Source of the DNA: Alphaproteobacteria bacterium
GTDB lineage: Bacteria > Pseudomonadota > Alphaproteobacteria > Micavibrionales > Micavibrionaceae
Assembly (NCBI GenBank): GCA_023150415.1
Contig: JAKLKY010000007.1
Span: forward strand, 1-54,625
Length of the DNA: 54,625 nucleotides
Direction of reading: 5' to 3'
The notes below the pieces were generated by a model, which was not told the DNA's origin, made no database searches, and saw only the letters and a program-made list of their open reading frames with translations. Positions 44,395-51,334 of this stretch are shown piece after piece; the stretch's first letter is position 1, and every line of letters starts with the position of its first letter. Both the position numbers and the translations under genes were made by a program.

Positions 44395-44502
44395 TGCGTC
44401 ATTACGAGGCGGACCGCCGGGACAACGAAGCAATCCAGAATGTTGCATCAATCATTGCATTATGCTGGATTGCTTCGGAGCAAAGCTCCCCGCAATGACG
44501 CA
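44395..44502. repeat. MITE-like palindromic repeat (108 bases)
   Basis: Terminal inverted repeats TGCGTCATT at 44395-44403 and AATGACGCA at 44494-44502. Inner paired segments are CGAAGCAATCCAG near 44426-44438 and CTGGATTGCTTCG near 44464-44476. The words CATTrCGAGG and GAAGCAATCCAG are those of a widespread palindromic intergenic element seen in Rickettsia and many other bacteria. Non-coding; stop codons and stem structure rule out a real gene here. It is in the 277-base gap between the 91-residue gene and glmS, upstream of glmS. Confidence 0.85.
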
Positions 44503-44540
44503 TACGGCTTCCGCTCTACTCAATTTTAAGGAGTTCGAAC

Positions 44541-46373
44541 ATGTGCGGCATTATTGGCATTCTCTCTGAAAACAAAGACGTGGCGCCGTTGCTGGTGGAT
44601 GGGCTGCGGCGCTTGGAATATCGCGGCTATGATTCGGCTGGCGTGGCGACGCTGCAGAACAATAAAATCGTGCGCTGTCGCGCCGAAGGGAAGCTCAACA
44701 ATCTGGCTGCGCGATTGGAACAGCAACCCCTCGCGGGCGCAGTGGGCATCGGCCATACGCGCTGGGCGACGCACGGCCTGCCGGTCGAACGCAACGCGCA
44801 TCCCATCGCCAATGACCGTGTGGCCGTCGTGCATAACGGCATCATCGAAAATTACGGCGAATTGAAGTCCGAGTTGGAAGCCACGCAGGTGCGCTTTGAA
44901 ACCGAAACCGATACCGAGGTCATCGCGCATCTGACCGCGCATTATATTAAACAGGGGATGAAGCCACGCGACGCGGCGAATGCCACGTTCAACCGCCTGC
45001 GCGGGGCTTATGCAATTGTCATGATTTTCGCGGGCGAGGAAAATTTGATGATCGGCTGCCGCCAGGGCACACCGCTGGCCGTTGGGTATGGCGACGGCGA
45101 GATGTTCCTGGCGTCGGATTCCTACGCGCTGGCACCACTAACGCGCAAGATCTGTTTTCTGGAAGATGGCGACCGCGTGGCGCTCACCCGCGATGGTGCG
45201 CGTATTTACATCAACGACAACGAAGCGATTGATCGTCCGATCCGCATCACATCCCAAAGCGGCGCAACGACGGGCAAGGGCGAATACAAGCATTTCATGC
45301 TTAAGGAGATTTACGAGCAGCCGGCGGTCATCGGTGAAACGCTGAACACGTTCATCAACCCCACCACAGGCCATATCAGCGTGCCCACCGAGATTCTGGC
45401 CGCGCTGGTCGGTGCGCCGCGCCTGACGCTGGTGGCGTGCGGAACGGCCTATTACGCCTGCATGGTGGCCAAATACTGGTTCGAGCAAATCGCCCGTATT
45501 CCGTGCGAGGTCGATATCGCCTCCGAATTCCGCTACCGCGAGGCGCCGATGCCCCAGGGCGGCGTATGCCTCGCTGTTTCTCAATCAGGGGAGACGCTGG
45601 ATACGCTCGAAGCGTTGCGGTATTCCAAACGTCAGGGCCAGAAAACAATTGCCATCGTCAACAGCATCGAAAGCACGATCGAACGCGAAAGCGATCACGC
45701 TCTGCACACGCTGGCCGGGCCGGAGATCGGCGTGGCCTCAACCAAGGCCTTTACAACGCAGCTCTCGGTGCTGGCGTGCCTCGCATTGGCCACGGCACGC
45801 GCGCGCGATGTCATTACCGACGCGCAGGAAAAAGAACTGTCTGACGCTTTGCGCCATGTGCCGAAAATTGCAGCCTCTGTGTTGCAGCATGATCAGGCGG
45901 TCAAGGACATCGCACGCGATGTGGAAGCGGCGCGTGATGTGCTGTATCTGGCGCGCGGGCCGTTGTATCCGCTGGCGCTGGAAGGCGCGCTGAAGCTGAA
46001 GGAGATATCCTACATCCACGCTGAAGGCTATGCGGCCGGTGAAATGAAGCACGGGCCCATCGCGCTGATTGATGAGACTGTGCCCATCGTCGTGGTCGCG
46101 CCCGGCAATGATCCGCTGTTTGAGAAGACTGAATCGAATGTCCAGGAAACCATGGCGCGCGGCGGGCAGGTCTTGCTGATCACCGATCAACAGGGCAGTA
46201 AGAAACTGGGCGGGCGGGTGCGCTGGTCTGTGGTACTGGAGGATATCCACCCCTTCGTAGCGCCTCTTCTCTATGCGATTCCCGTGCAGCTGTTGGCCTA
46301 CCATGTGGCCGTGCTCAAGGGCACGGATGTTGATCAGCCGCGCAACCTCGCCAAATCGGTGACGGTGGAGTAG
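44541..46373 (+). CDS. glmS: Glutamine-fructose-6-phosphate aminotransferase
   Basis: Makes glucosamine-6-phosphate for peptidoglycan and lipid A. 610 residues. N-terminal nucleophile Cys2 in CGIIGIL follows processing of Met1, with RLEYRGYDSAGVA near 31-43 and GHTRWATHG near 74-82. The two SIS sugar-isomerase domains carry TLVACGTAYYACMVAKYWFE near 297-316 and SQSGETLDTLEALR near 351. It ends NLAKSVTVE, conserved. AAGGAG is 9 bases before the ATG. The stop is 2 bases from the convergent recR stop. No ribozyme is expected in this class and none was seen. Confidence 0.97.
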   Translation: MCGIIGILSENKDVAPLLVDGLRRLEYRGYDSAGVATLQNNKIVRCRAEGKLNNLAARLEQQPLAGAVGIGHTRWATHGLPVERNAHPIANDRVAVVHNGIIENYGELKSELEATQVRFETETDTEVIAHLTAHYIKQGMKPRDAANATFNRLRGAYAIVMIFAGEENLMIGCRQGTPLAVGYGDGEMFLASDSYALAPLTRKICFLEDGDRVALTRDGARIYINDNEAIDRPIRITSQSGATTGKGEYKHFMLKEIYEQPAVIGETLNTFINPTTGHISVPTEILAALVGAPRLTLVACGTAYYACMVAKYWFEQIARIPCEVDIASEFRYREAPMPQGGVCLAVSQSGETLDTLEALRYSKRQGQKTIAIVNSIESTIERESDHALHTLAGPEIGVASTKAFTTQLSVLACLALATARARDVITDAQEKELSDALRHVPKIAASVLQHDQAVKDIARDVEAARDVLYLARGPLYPLALEGALKLKEISYIHAEGYAAGEMKHGPIALIDETVPIVVVAPGNDPLFEKTESNVQETMARGGQVLLITDQQGSKKLGGRVRWSVVLEDIHPFVAPLLYAIPVQLLAYHVAVLKGTDVDQPRNLAKSVTVE

Positions 46374-46375
46374 TT

Positions 46376-46975
46376 TTACGCCGCATTGCGCGCGCGCAGG
46401 GCCGTGATGATGGTCCCATCATCCAGATAATCCAGTTCGCCGCCCACCGGCACGCCATGCGCCAGGCGTGTTATTTTCGCGTTACTGCCGGGGCCAAGAT
46501 GATCAGCAATGTAATGCGCGGTCGATTGCCCGTCGACGGTGGCGCTCAGCGCCAGAATGACCTCGCGCACTGCAGGTTCTTTGACCCGCACCAGCAAGGT
46601 AGGGATGCGCAATTGCTCCGGCCCCATGCCGTCCAGTGCCGAAAGCAGACCGCCCAGCACATGATAGCGCCCCTTAAACGCGCCTGTGCGTTCGATGGCC
46701 CACAGATCGCTCACCTGCGCGACGACACAGATCTGCCCTGCGTCACGGCGCGGATCGGAACAGATACGACACGGATCGGCCGTATCGAGATTATTGCAGG
46801 CTGTACATTCCCTCACTAACTCTGCCGCTTGTTGTATGGCTTGCGCGAGTGGCTGCATTTGCGTTTTGCGTCGGGTCAGCAGGTATAGCGCGGCGCGGCG
46901 CGCTGAACGGGGCCCCAGTCCGGGCAATGCAGCCAATTGGCGGATCAACATTTCAAGGGGTCCATCCGTATTCAT
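46376..46975 (-). CDS. recR: Recombination mediator protein RecR
   Basis: Works with RecF and RecO to load RecA on gapped DNA. I start at ATG 46975 (199 residues, the usual length), one base after the lolA stop (TGATATG); the ATG at 47017 lies inside lol[17 protein letters not shown] near 18-33 is the helix-hairpin-helix, [16 protein letters not shown] near 56-71 the C4 zinc finger, and [19 protein letters not shown] near 79-97 begins the Toprim domain; the [15 protein letters not shown] end is conserved. It is co-transcribed with the lolA gene. Confidence 0.95.
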   Translation of the reverse strand: MNTDGPLEMLIRQLAALPGLGPRSARRAALYLLTRRKTQMQPLAQAIQQAAELVRECTACNNLDTADPCRICSDPRRDAGQICVVAQVSDLWAIERTGAFKGRYHVLGGLLSALDGMGPEQLRIPTLLVRVKEPAVREVILALSATVDGQSTAHYIADHLGPGSNAKITRLAHGVPVGGELDYLDDGTIITALRARNAA

Positions 46976-46976
46976 A

Positions 46977-47606
46977 TCAGCGATTGACAGGCTTAGGGTT
47001 AGGATCGCGATAGACAAACAAGCCAGACGGATGCGTAATGCCTGTCTTCAGATAAAAAAGTTCAATTTCTGTTACTAGGCCTTGGCCATCGACAATGCGC
47101 CACTTTTTAAGAGCAAAAGGATTTTCTGTGAATCCTAAAGTCAAGGAACCCGCATCAGGATCTTCACTTTGCAAGACTTGTATTTGAAGCAGGCCTCCAG
47201 CCCTTTGAATGCTTTTGACTTCCAGCTCGTCATTCAATGTAATCTCCCGTCTCAGTAAGAAATCTGCCAGGGTTTGCCCGATTGGCGCGTTGGATTGTTC
47301 TTTTAATTCCGAGTCATAGAAATATATAAATATGCCATCCGCGACCACAAAATCATCGACAGGCGGGTCATATTCAAAACGGAGTTTTCCTGGCCGATCA
47401 AGATAAAAGGTACCGACGAGCTGGCGTCCGTCATTGGTGGTCTGGACAAAACGGGCGCGTGCTGTGCGCAATTCATTGAGGTAATTCTCTGCCTTCTCAC
47501 TCCAGGCTTGGTTATCCTTTAACTTCGGGGTCGGGTTGGCAGACACAGCCAAAGGCAAGAATAATAGCAATATGAGAAATACAAAAGGCAAAACCAGATT
47601 TTTCAT
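46977..47606 (-). CDS. LolA-like outer-membrane lipoprotein carrier
   Basis: 209 residues from ATG 47606. N-terminal signal peptide ([20 protein letters not shown]). Mature part follows the LolA pattern: [74 protein letters not shown]. LolA binds lipoproteins released by LolCDE and carries them to the outer membrane. It differs in the C-terminus from E. coli LolA, as alphaproteobacterial members do. It ends one base before recR. Confidence 0.88.
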   Translation of the reverse strand: MKNLVLPFVFLILLLFLPLAVSANPTPKLKDNQAWSEKAENYLNELRTARARFVQTTNDGRQLVGTFYLDRPGKLRFEYDPPVDDFVVADGIFIYFYDSELKEQSNAPIGQTLADFLLRREITLNDELEVKSIQRAGGLLQIQVLQSEDPDAGSLTLGFTENPFALKKWRIVDGQGLVTEIELFYLKTGITHPSGLFVYRDPNPKPVNR

Positions 47607-47618
47607 TTCTCTTCCTTT

Positions 47619-47677
47619 GCATACAAAGCCACAAAGATCAATCAAGGGCGTTTATGAAGTGTTGAAACTTTGTGTGC
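47619..47677. repeat. Degenerate copy of the CACAAAG palindrome
   Basis: GCATACAAAG at 47619-47628 and CTTTGTGTGC at 47668-47677 are inverted, 9 of 10 matching. The inner word ACAAAGCCACAAAG at 47623-47636 is the same as in the large palindrome at 27856-27970. It is much reduced and overlaps the candidate hpf promoter. Confidence 0.5.
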
Positions 47678-47689
47678 AATACTGATAAA
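47662..47689 (+). promoter_or_regulatory. Candidate hpf promoter
   Basis: TTGAAA at 47662-47667 and GATAAA at 47684-47689, spacer 16. Transcript would start near 47696, about 39 bases before the ATG at 47735. It overlaps the degenerate palindrome. The match is moderate only. Confidence 0.3.
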
Positions 47690-47734
47690 TAGCCCCAGCA
47701 CAATCCGTTTCAAGAGACAGAAAGGAACCTCCCC

Positions 47735-48355
47735 ATGGAAATCAACATACACGGTAAGCAAATGGATGTCGGCGATGCGCTGCGTAACCATGCGACAGAG
47801 AAATTAACGGATTTGAGCCATAAGTTTTTTAATCATACAACTTACATCACAGTTACATTCTCGCGCGAAGGTCATGGCCATCCTTTAACGCGTGCGCATA
47901 TTCTCATTCAATTGGGCAAGAATATTATGGTTGTTGCAGATGGTGTCGAGGCCGACCCCTATGTTGCTTTTGATTCCGCATTGGCCAAAGCCGGAAAACA
48001 GTTGCGCCGCTACAAAAATCGTTTGCGTGATCATCACGAACGTCTTGAGCAAACACCTGAAAGCGAAATCGTAAGGGCACGCGATTACGTCCTGGCAATG
48101 GATGAAATCGAACATTCAGAAGAGCCTTCAAATGATGGAGAGGGCCCAATTGTGATTGCTGAGATGAGCGTGGAGATTCAGACCATGAGTGTCTCTGATG
48201 CCGTCATGCGCATGGATCTTTCCGATCAGCCTTTATTGATGTTCCGCAATGCCAGCAATGATAGCCTCAATGTTGTCTATCGTCGTGCAGATGGGAATGT
48301 GGGCTGGATCGACCCTGAAAATATCGCGGTCGCGAAGAAGCGCAAAACTGCCTGA
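47735..48355 (+). CDS. hpf: Ribosome hibernation promoting factor, long form
   Basis: 206 residues. The N-terminal RaiA/S30AE domain (MEINIHGKQMDVGDALRNHATEKL to about residue 105) binds the 30S subunit; after a linker, the C-terminal domain near 140-200 (SVSDAVMRMDLSDQPLLMFRNASNDSLNVVYRRADGNVGWIDP) is the dimerisation domain of long-form HPF. Long form builds 100S ribosome dimers in stationary phase. It is followed at 149 bases by a ptsN-like gene, the usual order rpoN-hpf-ptsN in proteobacteria, although rpoN is not here. Confidence 0.95.
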   Translation: MEINIHGKQMDVGDALRNHATEKLTDLSHKFFNHTTYITVTFSREGHGHPLTRAHILIQLGKNIMVVADGVEADPYVAFDSALAKAGKQLRRYKNRLRDHHERLEQTPESEIVRARDYVLAMDEIEHSEEPSNDGEGPIVIAEMSVEIQTMSVSDAVMRMDLSDQPLLMFRNASNDSLNVVYRRADGNVGWIDPENIAVAKKRKTA

Positions 48356-48504
48356 AACTTATCCGATCCGATATAATTTATTTTGATTGGAATTTTTTAT
48401 TCCCTTCAGCGTTAATGGGCTAGCACCGGCAGGAGTGTCATGTTAATCCTTTAACTGCTGGTTGATTTGATAGGCTTGAATATCAAGGATTTTGTGGGGA
48501 ATTA

Positions 48505-48990
48505 ATGACGAATCAGTATCCGGATTTCACCTTTGATTTTTTTCATGTTGAAACGATTGCAATCAAAAAAAACCAGATCCTAAGTAATTGTGCAAAGGCG
48601 ATTGCAGCATTGCCTCAGCTCCGGACACTGATGTCGGCTAAGAAGCTTGAAAATGAACTCGCAGCACCTGAGATCATGGAAAATGCTGTTCTTGGTGGTG
48701 GTGCTCTAATCTTGAGTATACGAATTGAAGGACTGAAGCGTCCGTTTATCGGCTTAATTCACACCAAAACCCCACTTGATTTTTCAGCAGCGGACGGGCT
48801 TTCTTGTGATATTCTATGCATTGTCGCTTGCCCGGAGCAGGAACCGATTCCCACGGGCTTGCAGCGTTTGTCGCGCATAACGCGCTTTTTACGTGATAAA
48901 AAGGCTCAAGACCGCATCCGCATCGCAGACCGGGCAGATGTGCTGCAGGCGCTGATGGTTGCTGCGGATGGGTGGTTGCTGGCTGCCTGA
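48505..48990 (+). CDS. EIIA-Ntr (PtsN)-like protein lacking the active-site His
   Basis: 161 residues. Position after hpf and alignment by eye with PtsN support the assignment: ENELAAPEIMENAVLGGGAL matches the stretch ILTREKMGSTGIGNGIAI, GLIHTKTPLDFSA matches VFVQLETPIAFDA, and the end QRLSRITRFLRDKKAQDRIRIADRADVLQALM matches the C-terminal helices. In PtsN the phosphorylated His lies in AIPHGK; here the aligned residues are LILSIRI with no His. If this is right, the domain cannot accept phosphate from NPr and would act only as a protein-binding form. The nearby His in LIHTKT aligns with a Q, not the active site. Confidence 0.75.
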   Translation: MTNQYPDFTFDFFHVETIAIKKNQILSNCAKAIAALPQLRTLMSAKKLENELAAPEIMENAVLGGGALILSIRIEGLKRPFIGLIHTKTPLDFSAADGLSCDILCIVACPEQEPIPTGLQRLSRITRFLRDKKAQDRIRIADRADVLQALMVAADGWLLAA

Positions 48991-48994
48991 GTCG

Positions 48995-49225
48995 TTAATG
49001 CAGAGTCACGGCTTCAAGGTCATTATGGTGTACCATCGCCATCGCCGTGTTCAGATTATCGATCACGGAAAGCGGAGTCCCGTCGGCCGCGTGGATTGCA
49101 TAGGCCTGACGGTTTTGCACGACAATGGGCCGAATGTAGGCGATCTCGCGTACCCCTAGATTCAAAAAATCGCGCGCTGTTAAATTGCGTAAATCAGTCC
49201 GGATCGGATTGTCAGTTTTGATCAT
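48995..49225 (-). CDS. DUF1150 family protein
   Basis: 76 residues, matching the DUF1150 family seen mostly in alphaproteobacteria, usually next to hsp20: TARDFLNLGVREIAYIRPI, QNRQAYAIHAADGTPLSVIDNLNTAMAMVHHNDLEAVTLH. Function not established; the conserved linkage suggests a role linked to heat-shock proteins. It lies 55 bases after hsp20 on the minus strand and is likely read from the heat-shock promoter at 49815-49842. Confidence 0.9.
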   Translation of the reverse strand: MIKTDNPIRTDLRNLTARDFLNLGVREIAYIRPIVVQNRQAYAIHAADGTPLSVIDNLNTAMAMVHHNDLEAVTLH

Positions 49226-49280
49226 CTCACACCTATACTTTCATCATAACTCTTTTTGTGGGCAGAGGCAAAATCCGACC

Positions 49281-49751
49281 CTATGCTTCATTATTCTTAT
49301 TAACATCAATGGTTTGGCTACTGTGCGATGGGGCCGTAGCTGAGCGGATATTAATTCTGCGAACATTAGGTTCAGGTAAAATCTGCACAAGATCAATGTG
49401 CAAAAGGCCATTATCCAACGCCGCACTCTGGACCTCCATCCCTTCCGCGAGAACAAAGGCTCGCTGAAATTGTCGCGCTGCAATACCGCGATGGAGATAA
49501 ATGCGGTTGGTATCTTCTTGCTGGCGGCCGCGAATCATAAGCTGGTTGTTCTCAATCTGGACGTCTAGGTCCTGTTGAGTAAATCCAGCGACAGCAATCG
49601 TGATACGCAAAGCATTTTCGCCTGTTTGTTCGATATTATAAGGCGGATAACCTTCGCCCGCAGATTTGCGGATACGTTCAAATGCTTTTTCGAAATGATC
49701 AAACCCTAAAAACAGAGGGCTTTCAAATAGGGTTAAACGACCAGATGTCAC
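49281..49751 (-). CDS. Small heat-shock protein (Hsp20/IbpA type)
   Basis: 156-residue ATP-independent holdase. The alpha-crystallin domain runs from about residue 37 to 125: YPPYNIEQTGENALRITIAVAGFTQQDLDVQIENNQLMIRGRQQ, then LHRGIAARQFQRAFVLAEGMEVQSAALDNGLLHIDL, ending with a short tail. FDHFEKAFERI near 18-28 is the N-terminal arm signature. GTG start at 49751 is chosen because GGAGGAGGAAAAG is immediately upstream. Heat-shock control is indicated by the CTTG-N17-CTTATAT promoter at 49815-49842. Cotranscribed with DUF1150. Confidence 0.94.
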   Translation of the reverse strand: MTSGRLTLFESPLFLGFDHFEKAFERIRKSAGEGYPPYNIEQTGENALRITIAVAGFTQQDLDVQIENNQLMIRGRQQEDTNRIYLHRGIAARQFQRAFVLAEGMEVQSAALDNGLLHIDLVQILPEPNVRRINIRSATAPSHSSQTIDVNKNNEA

Positions 49752-49814
49752 CTTTTCCTCCTCCAGCTGAGCGAGAATCGTAAGGACCTGTTATAACAGC
49801 ATCCTCAACGTATT

Positions 49815-49842
49815 ATATAAGATAAGGTTCTTCTGATTCAAG
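49815..49842 (-). promoter_or_regulatory. Heat-shock (RpoH) promoter of hsp20
   Basis: On the minus strand CTTG (49842-49839), 17 bases, then CTTATAT (49821-49815). This fits the alphaproteobacterial sigma-32 consensus CTTG-N17/18-CYTATNT. The CTTG overlaps the stop of the methyltransferase-like gene. Transcript start would be near 49805, with a leader of about 54 bases that includes the palindrome CTGTTATAACAG near 49785-49796. Confidence 0.7.
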
Positions 49843-50428
49843 GCAAACGGTAGATGTATATATTTCGTTGATACCAGCGCCCCAAGGTAATAACTTCATC
49901 CGCTTCGCGCACCGATTCGGGCAGGAAGAAATAATGACTGATCCAGGTTTGGGGTTTGGAGGCGGGCTCGCGGTTTAATTTCTCCACAAGGCGAATCATA
50001 TGGTTTTGCGGTAAATAGCTGATGATCACATCCAGATCTCGTAAATCCAGAGTGTATAAATCAGCGCGTCTAAAAATTATATTTTTTAATCTTTGCAGAA
50101 ATATACGGCAGCGCCCAATGAAATAGGGAAATGGTGATAATTCTACGGCAAGTATCTGCGCCTGTGGGCACAACTGCGCTACAGTGATGGCCAGTCCGCC
50201 TGTGCCTGCCCCAAGATCGGCAATCTTTGCAGCGGTGCCGATGCCTTGTGAATGATTCTGGATTAAGGCTTTCACTCTATGAGCAATCTGACGCTGGACA
50301 AGAATAGAAGAGGAAACAGTGGAGGATTGTGTTCGCACCGCATAGATTTCGAAAAAGATGAAATAGATAATTAACAACGCTGTAATGACCATTAGAATTA
50401 TGGCCAACGATAGTAACACCATGTCCAT
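49838..50428 (-). CDS. Membrane-anchored class I methyltransferase-like protein
   Basis: 196 residues from ATG 50428. N-terminal membrane helix (LLSLAIILMVITALLIIYFIFFEIYAV), then a Rossmann SAM-binding motif in IADLGAGTGGLAITVAQ near residues 67-83, and AVELSPFPYF near 94. Later motifs are less clear (DVIISYLPQNHMIRLVEKL near 132-150). Some members of this group are S-adenosylmethionine-dependent; substrate unknown. The in-frame TTG at 50437 would overlap the zinc-finger gene stop by 4 bases. It follows that gene on the minus strand. Confidence 0.75.
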   Translation of the reverse strand: MDMVLLSLAIILMVITALLIIYFIFFEIYAVRTQSSTVSSSILVQRQIAHRVKALIQNHSQGIGTAAKIADLGAGTGGLAITVAQLCPQAQILAVELSPFPYFIGRCRIFLQRLKNIIFRRADLYTLDLRDLDVIISYLPQNHMIRLVEKLNREPASKPQTWISHYFFLPESVREADEVITLGRWYQRNIYIYRLP

Positions 50429-50433
50429 GGGGT

Positions 50434-50613
50434 TCAATGAGTGCGTTTAATAAACAATCGGTCACAGTAGCCGCATTCAATCTGCGCCTGTCCGTCGAAG
50501 CTGTACCAGACCTTAGGATGGCCCAGCGCACCACCGCCGCCATCACAGGCCACTTCATCGGCGTGCGGGTCTATATAAATGATTTCAGGGGGTAGGGCAT
50601 TGAGCGGGTTCAT
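50434..50613 (-). CDS. Small CHCC-type zinc-finger protein, 59 aa
   Basis: 59 residues beginning MNPLNALPPEIIYIDPHADE; ATG at 50613. The zinc-finger ligands are Cys in VACDGGGGALGHPKVW, then His, and CGYC near 47-50 (Cys-His-Cys-Cys). It matches the zf-CHCC family (PF10276) of proteobacterial proteins homologous to the mitochondrial complex I accessory subunit NDUFS6. Function in bacteria is not settled. It leads the methyltransferase-like gene on the minus strand. It is a short gene often missed. Confidence 0.9.
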   Translation of the reverse strand: MNPLNALPPEIIYIDPHADEVACDGGGGALGHPKVWYSFDGQAQIECGYCDRLFIKRTH

Positions 50614-50658
50614 GTTACTCTCTGTTTTGTTGTTGATATCTTAATCCAAAAGCGAAAA

Positions 50659-51327
50659 ATGCAAAACGGAAATATTCTTGTTTATCTTTTAATAGCGATT
50701 TCGTTATTGGCAGGCTTGTCCTTCGCCGTAACACAAAGTGGTCGGGTCAGCCCGTCCCAAATTACAGAAGAAAAGGCCAGACTCTTTGCCAGCGAGATCA
50801 TTGAATACACACAGGCTGTAGCTAATGCAGTGACACAACTACGATTGCGCGGTGTTGCGGAAACATCTTTATGTTTTGACGCTGATGGCTGGCCGGGTGG
50901 TGTGAGTTATAACTATGCTGCTTGCGCGACGGTAGGGAATAAAATCTTTAGCGAGAGTGGGGGTGGGCTTACGATGAAGCCAATTCCAACGGAGGCCTTA
51001 TCGCCAACAACCAATGCAAACGGATATTATCTGATTACAGGAGGAAATGCCGTTAATAATATTGGAACATCTGATCCAGAGCTCGTAATTTTAGCGCCGG
51101 GTTTGGATCAAAGTGTTTGTGTAAGAATTAACAAGCTTCTGAATGTAAGCAATTCCTCTACGCCGCCAGATGATGGTGCTGATGAAGACTTGAATCCTTT
51201 CCAAGGAAGCTTCGCTACGAATGCTACAATTGGTAGCGGCACTGCGCTTAATGGTATCAAGACCGGATGCTATTACAGCTTGCCGAATGACTGGAATATA
51301 TTCTACGCCGTTTTACTTACGCGTTAG
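50659..51327 (+). CDS. Pilin-like or pseudopilin-like membrane protein
   Basis: 222 residues. N-terminal hydrophobic helix (GNILVYLLIAISLLAGLSFAV), followed by a polar globular part with four or so Cys (CFDADG, ACATVG, VCVRIN, GCYYSL), possibly disulfide linked. The form GNILVYLLIAISLL resembles type IV prepilin N-termini, but the usual G/FTLxE cleavage motif is absent (GNILVY instead). No pilus or secretion genes are near. It probably is surface or periplasm exposed. Confidence 0.6.
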   Translation: MQNGNILVYLLIAISLLAGLSFAVTQSGRVSPSQITEEKARLFASEIIEYTQAVANAVTQLRLRGVAETSLCFDADGWPGGVSYNYAACATVGNKIFSESGGGLTMKPIPTEALSPTTNANGYYLITGGNAVNNIGTSDPELVILAPGLDQSVCVRINKLLNVSNSSTPPDDGADEDLNPFQGSFATNATIGSGTALNGIKTGCYYSLPNDWNIFYAVLLTR

Positions 51328-51334
51328 GATTTTT

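Noticed and set aside
44384-44569. Apparent coding frame in the palindromic repeat
   Set aside because: The sequence is the inverted repeat element itself and it runs into the glmS start.
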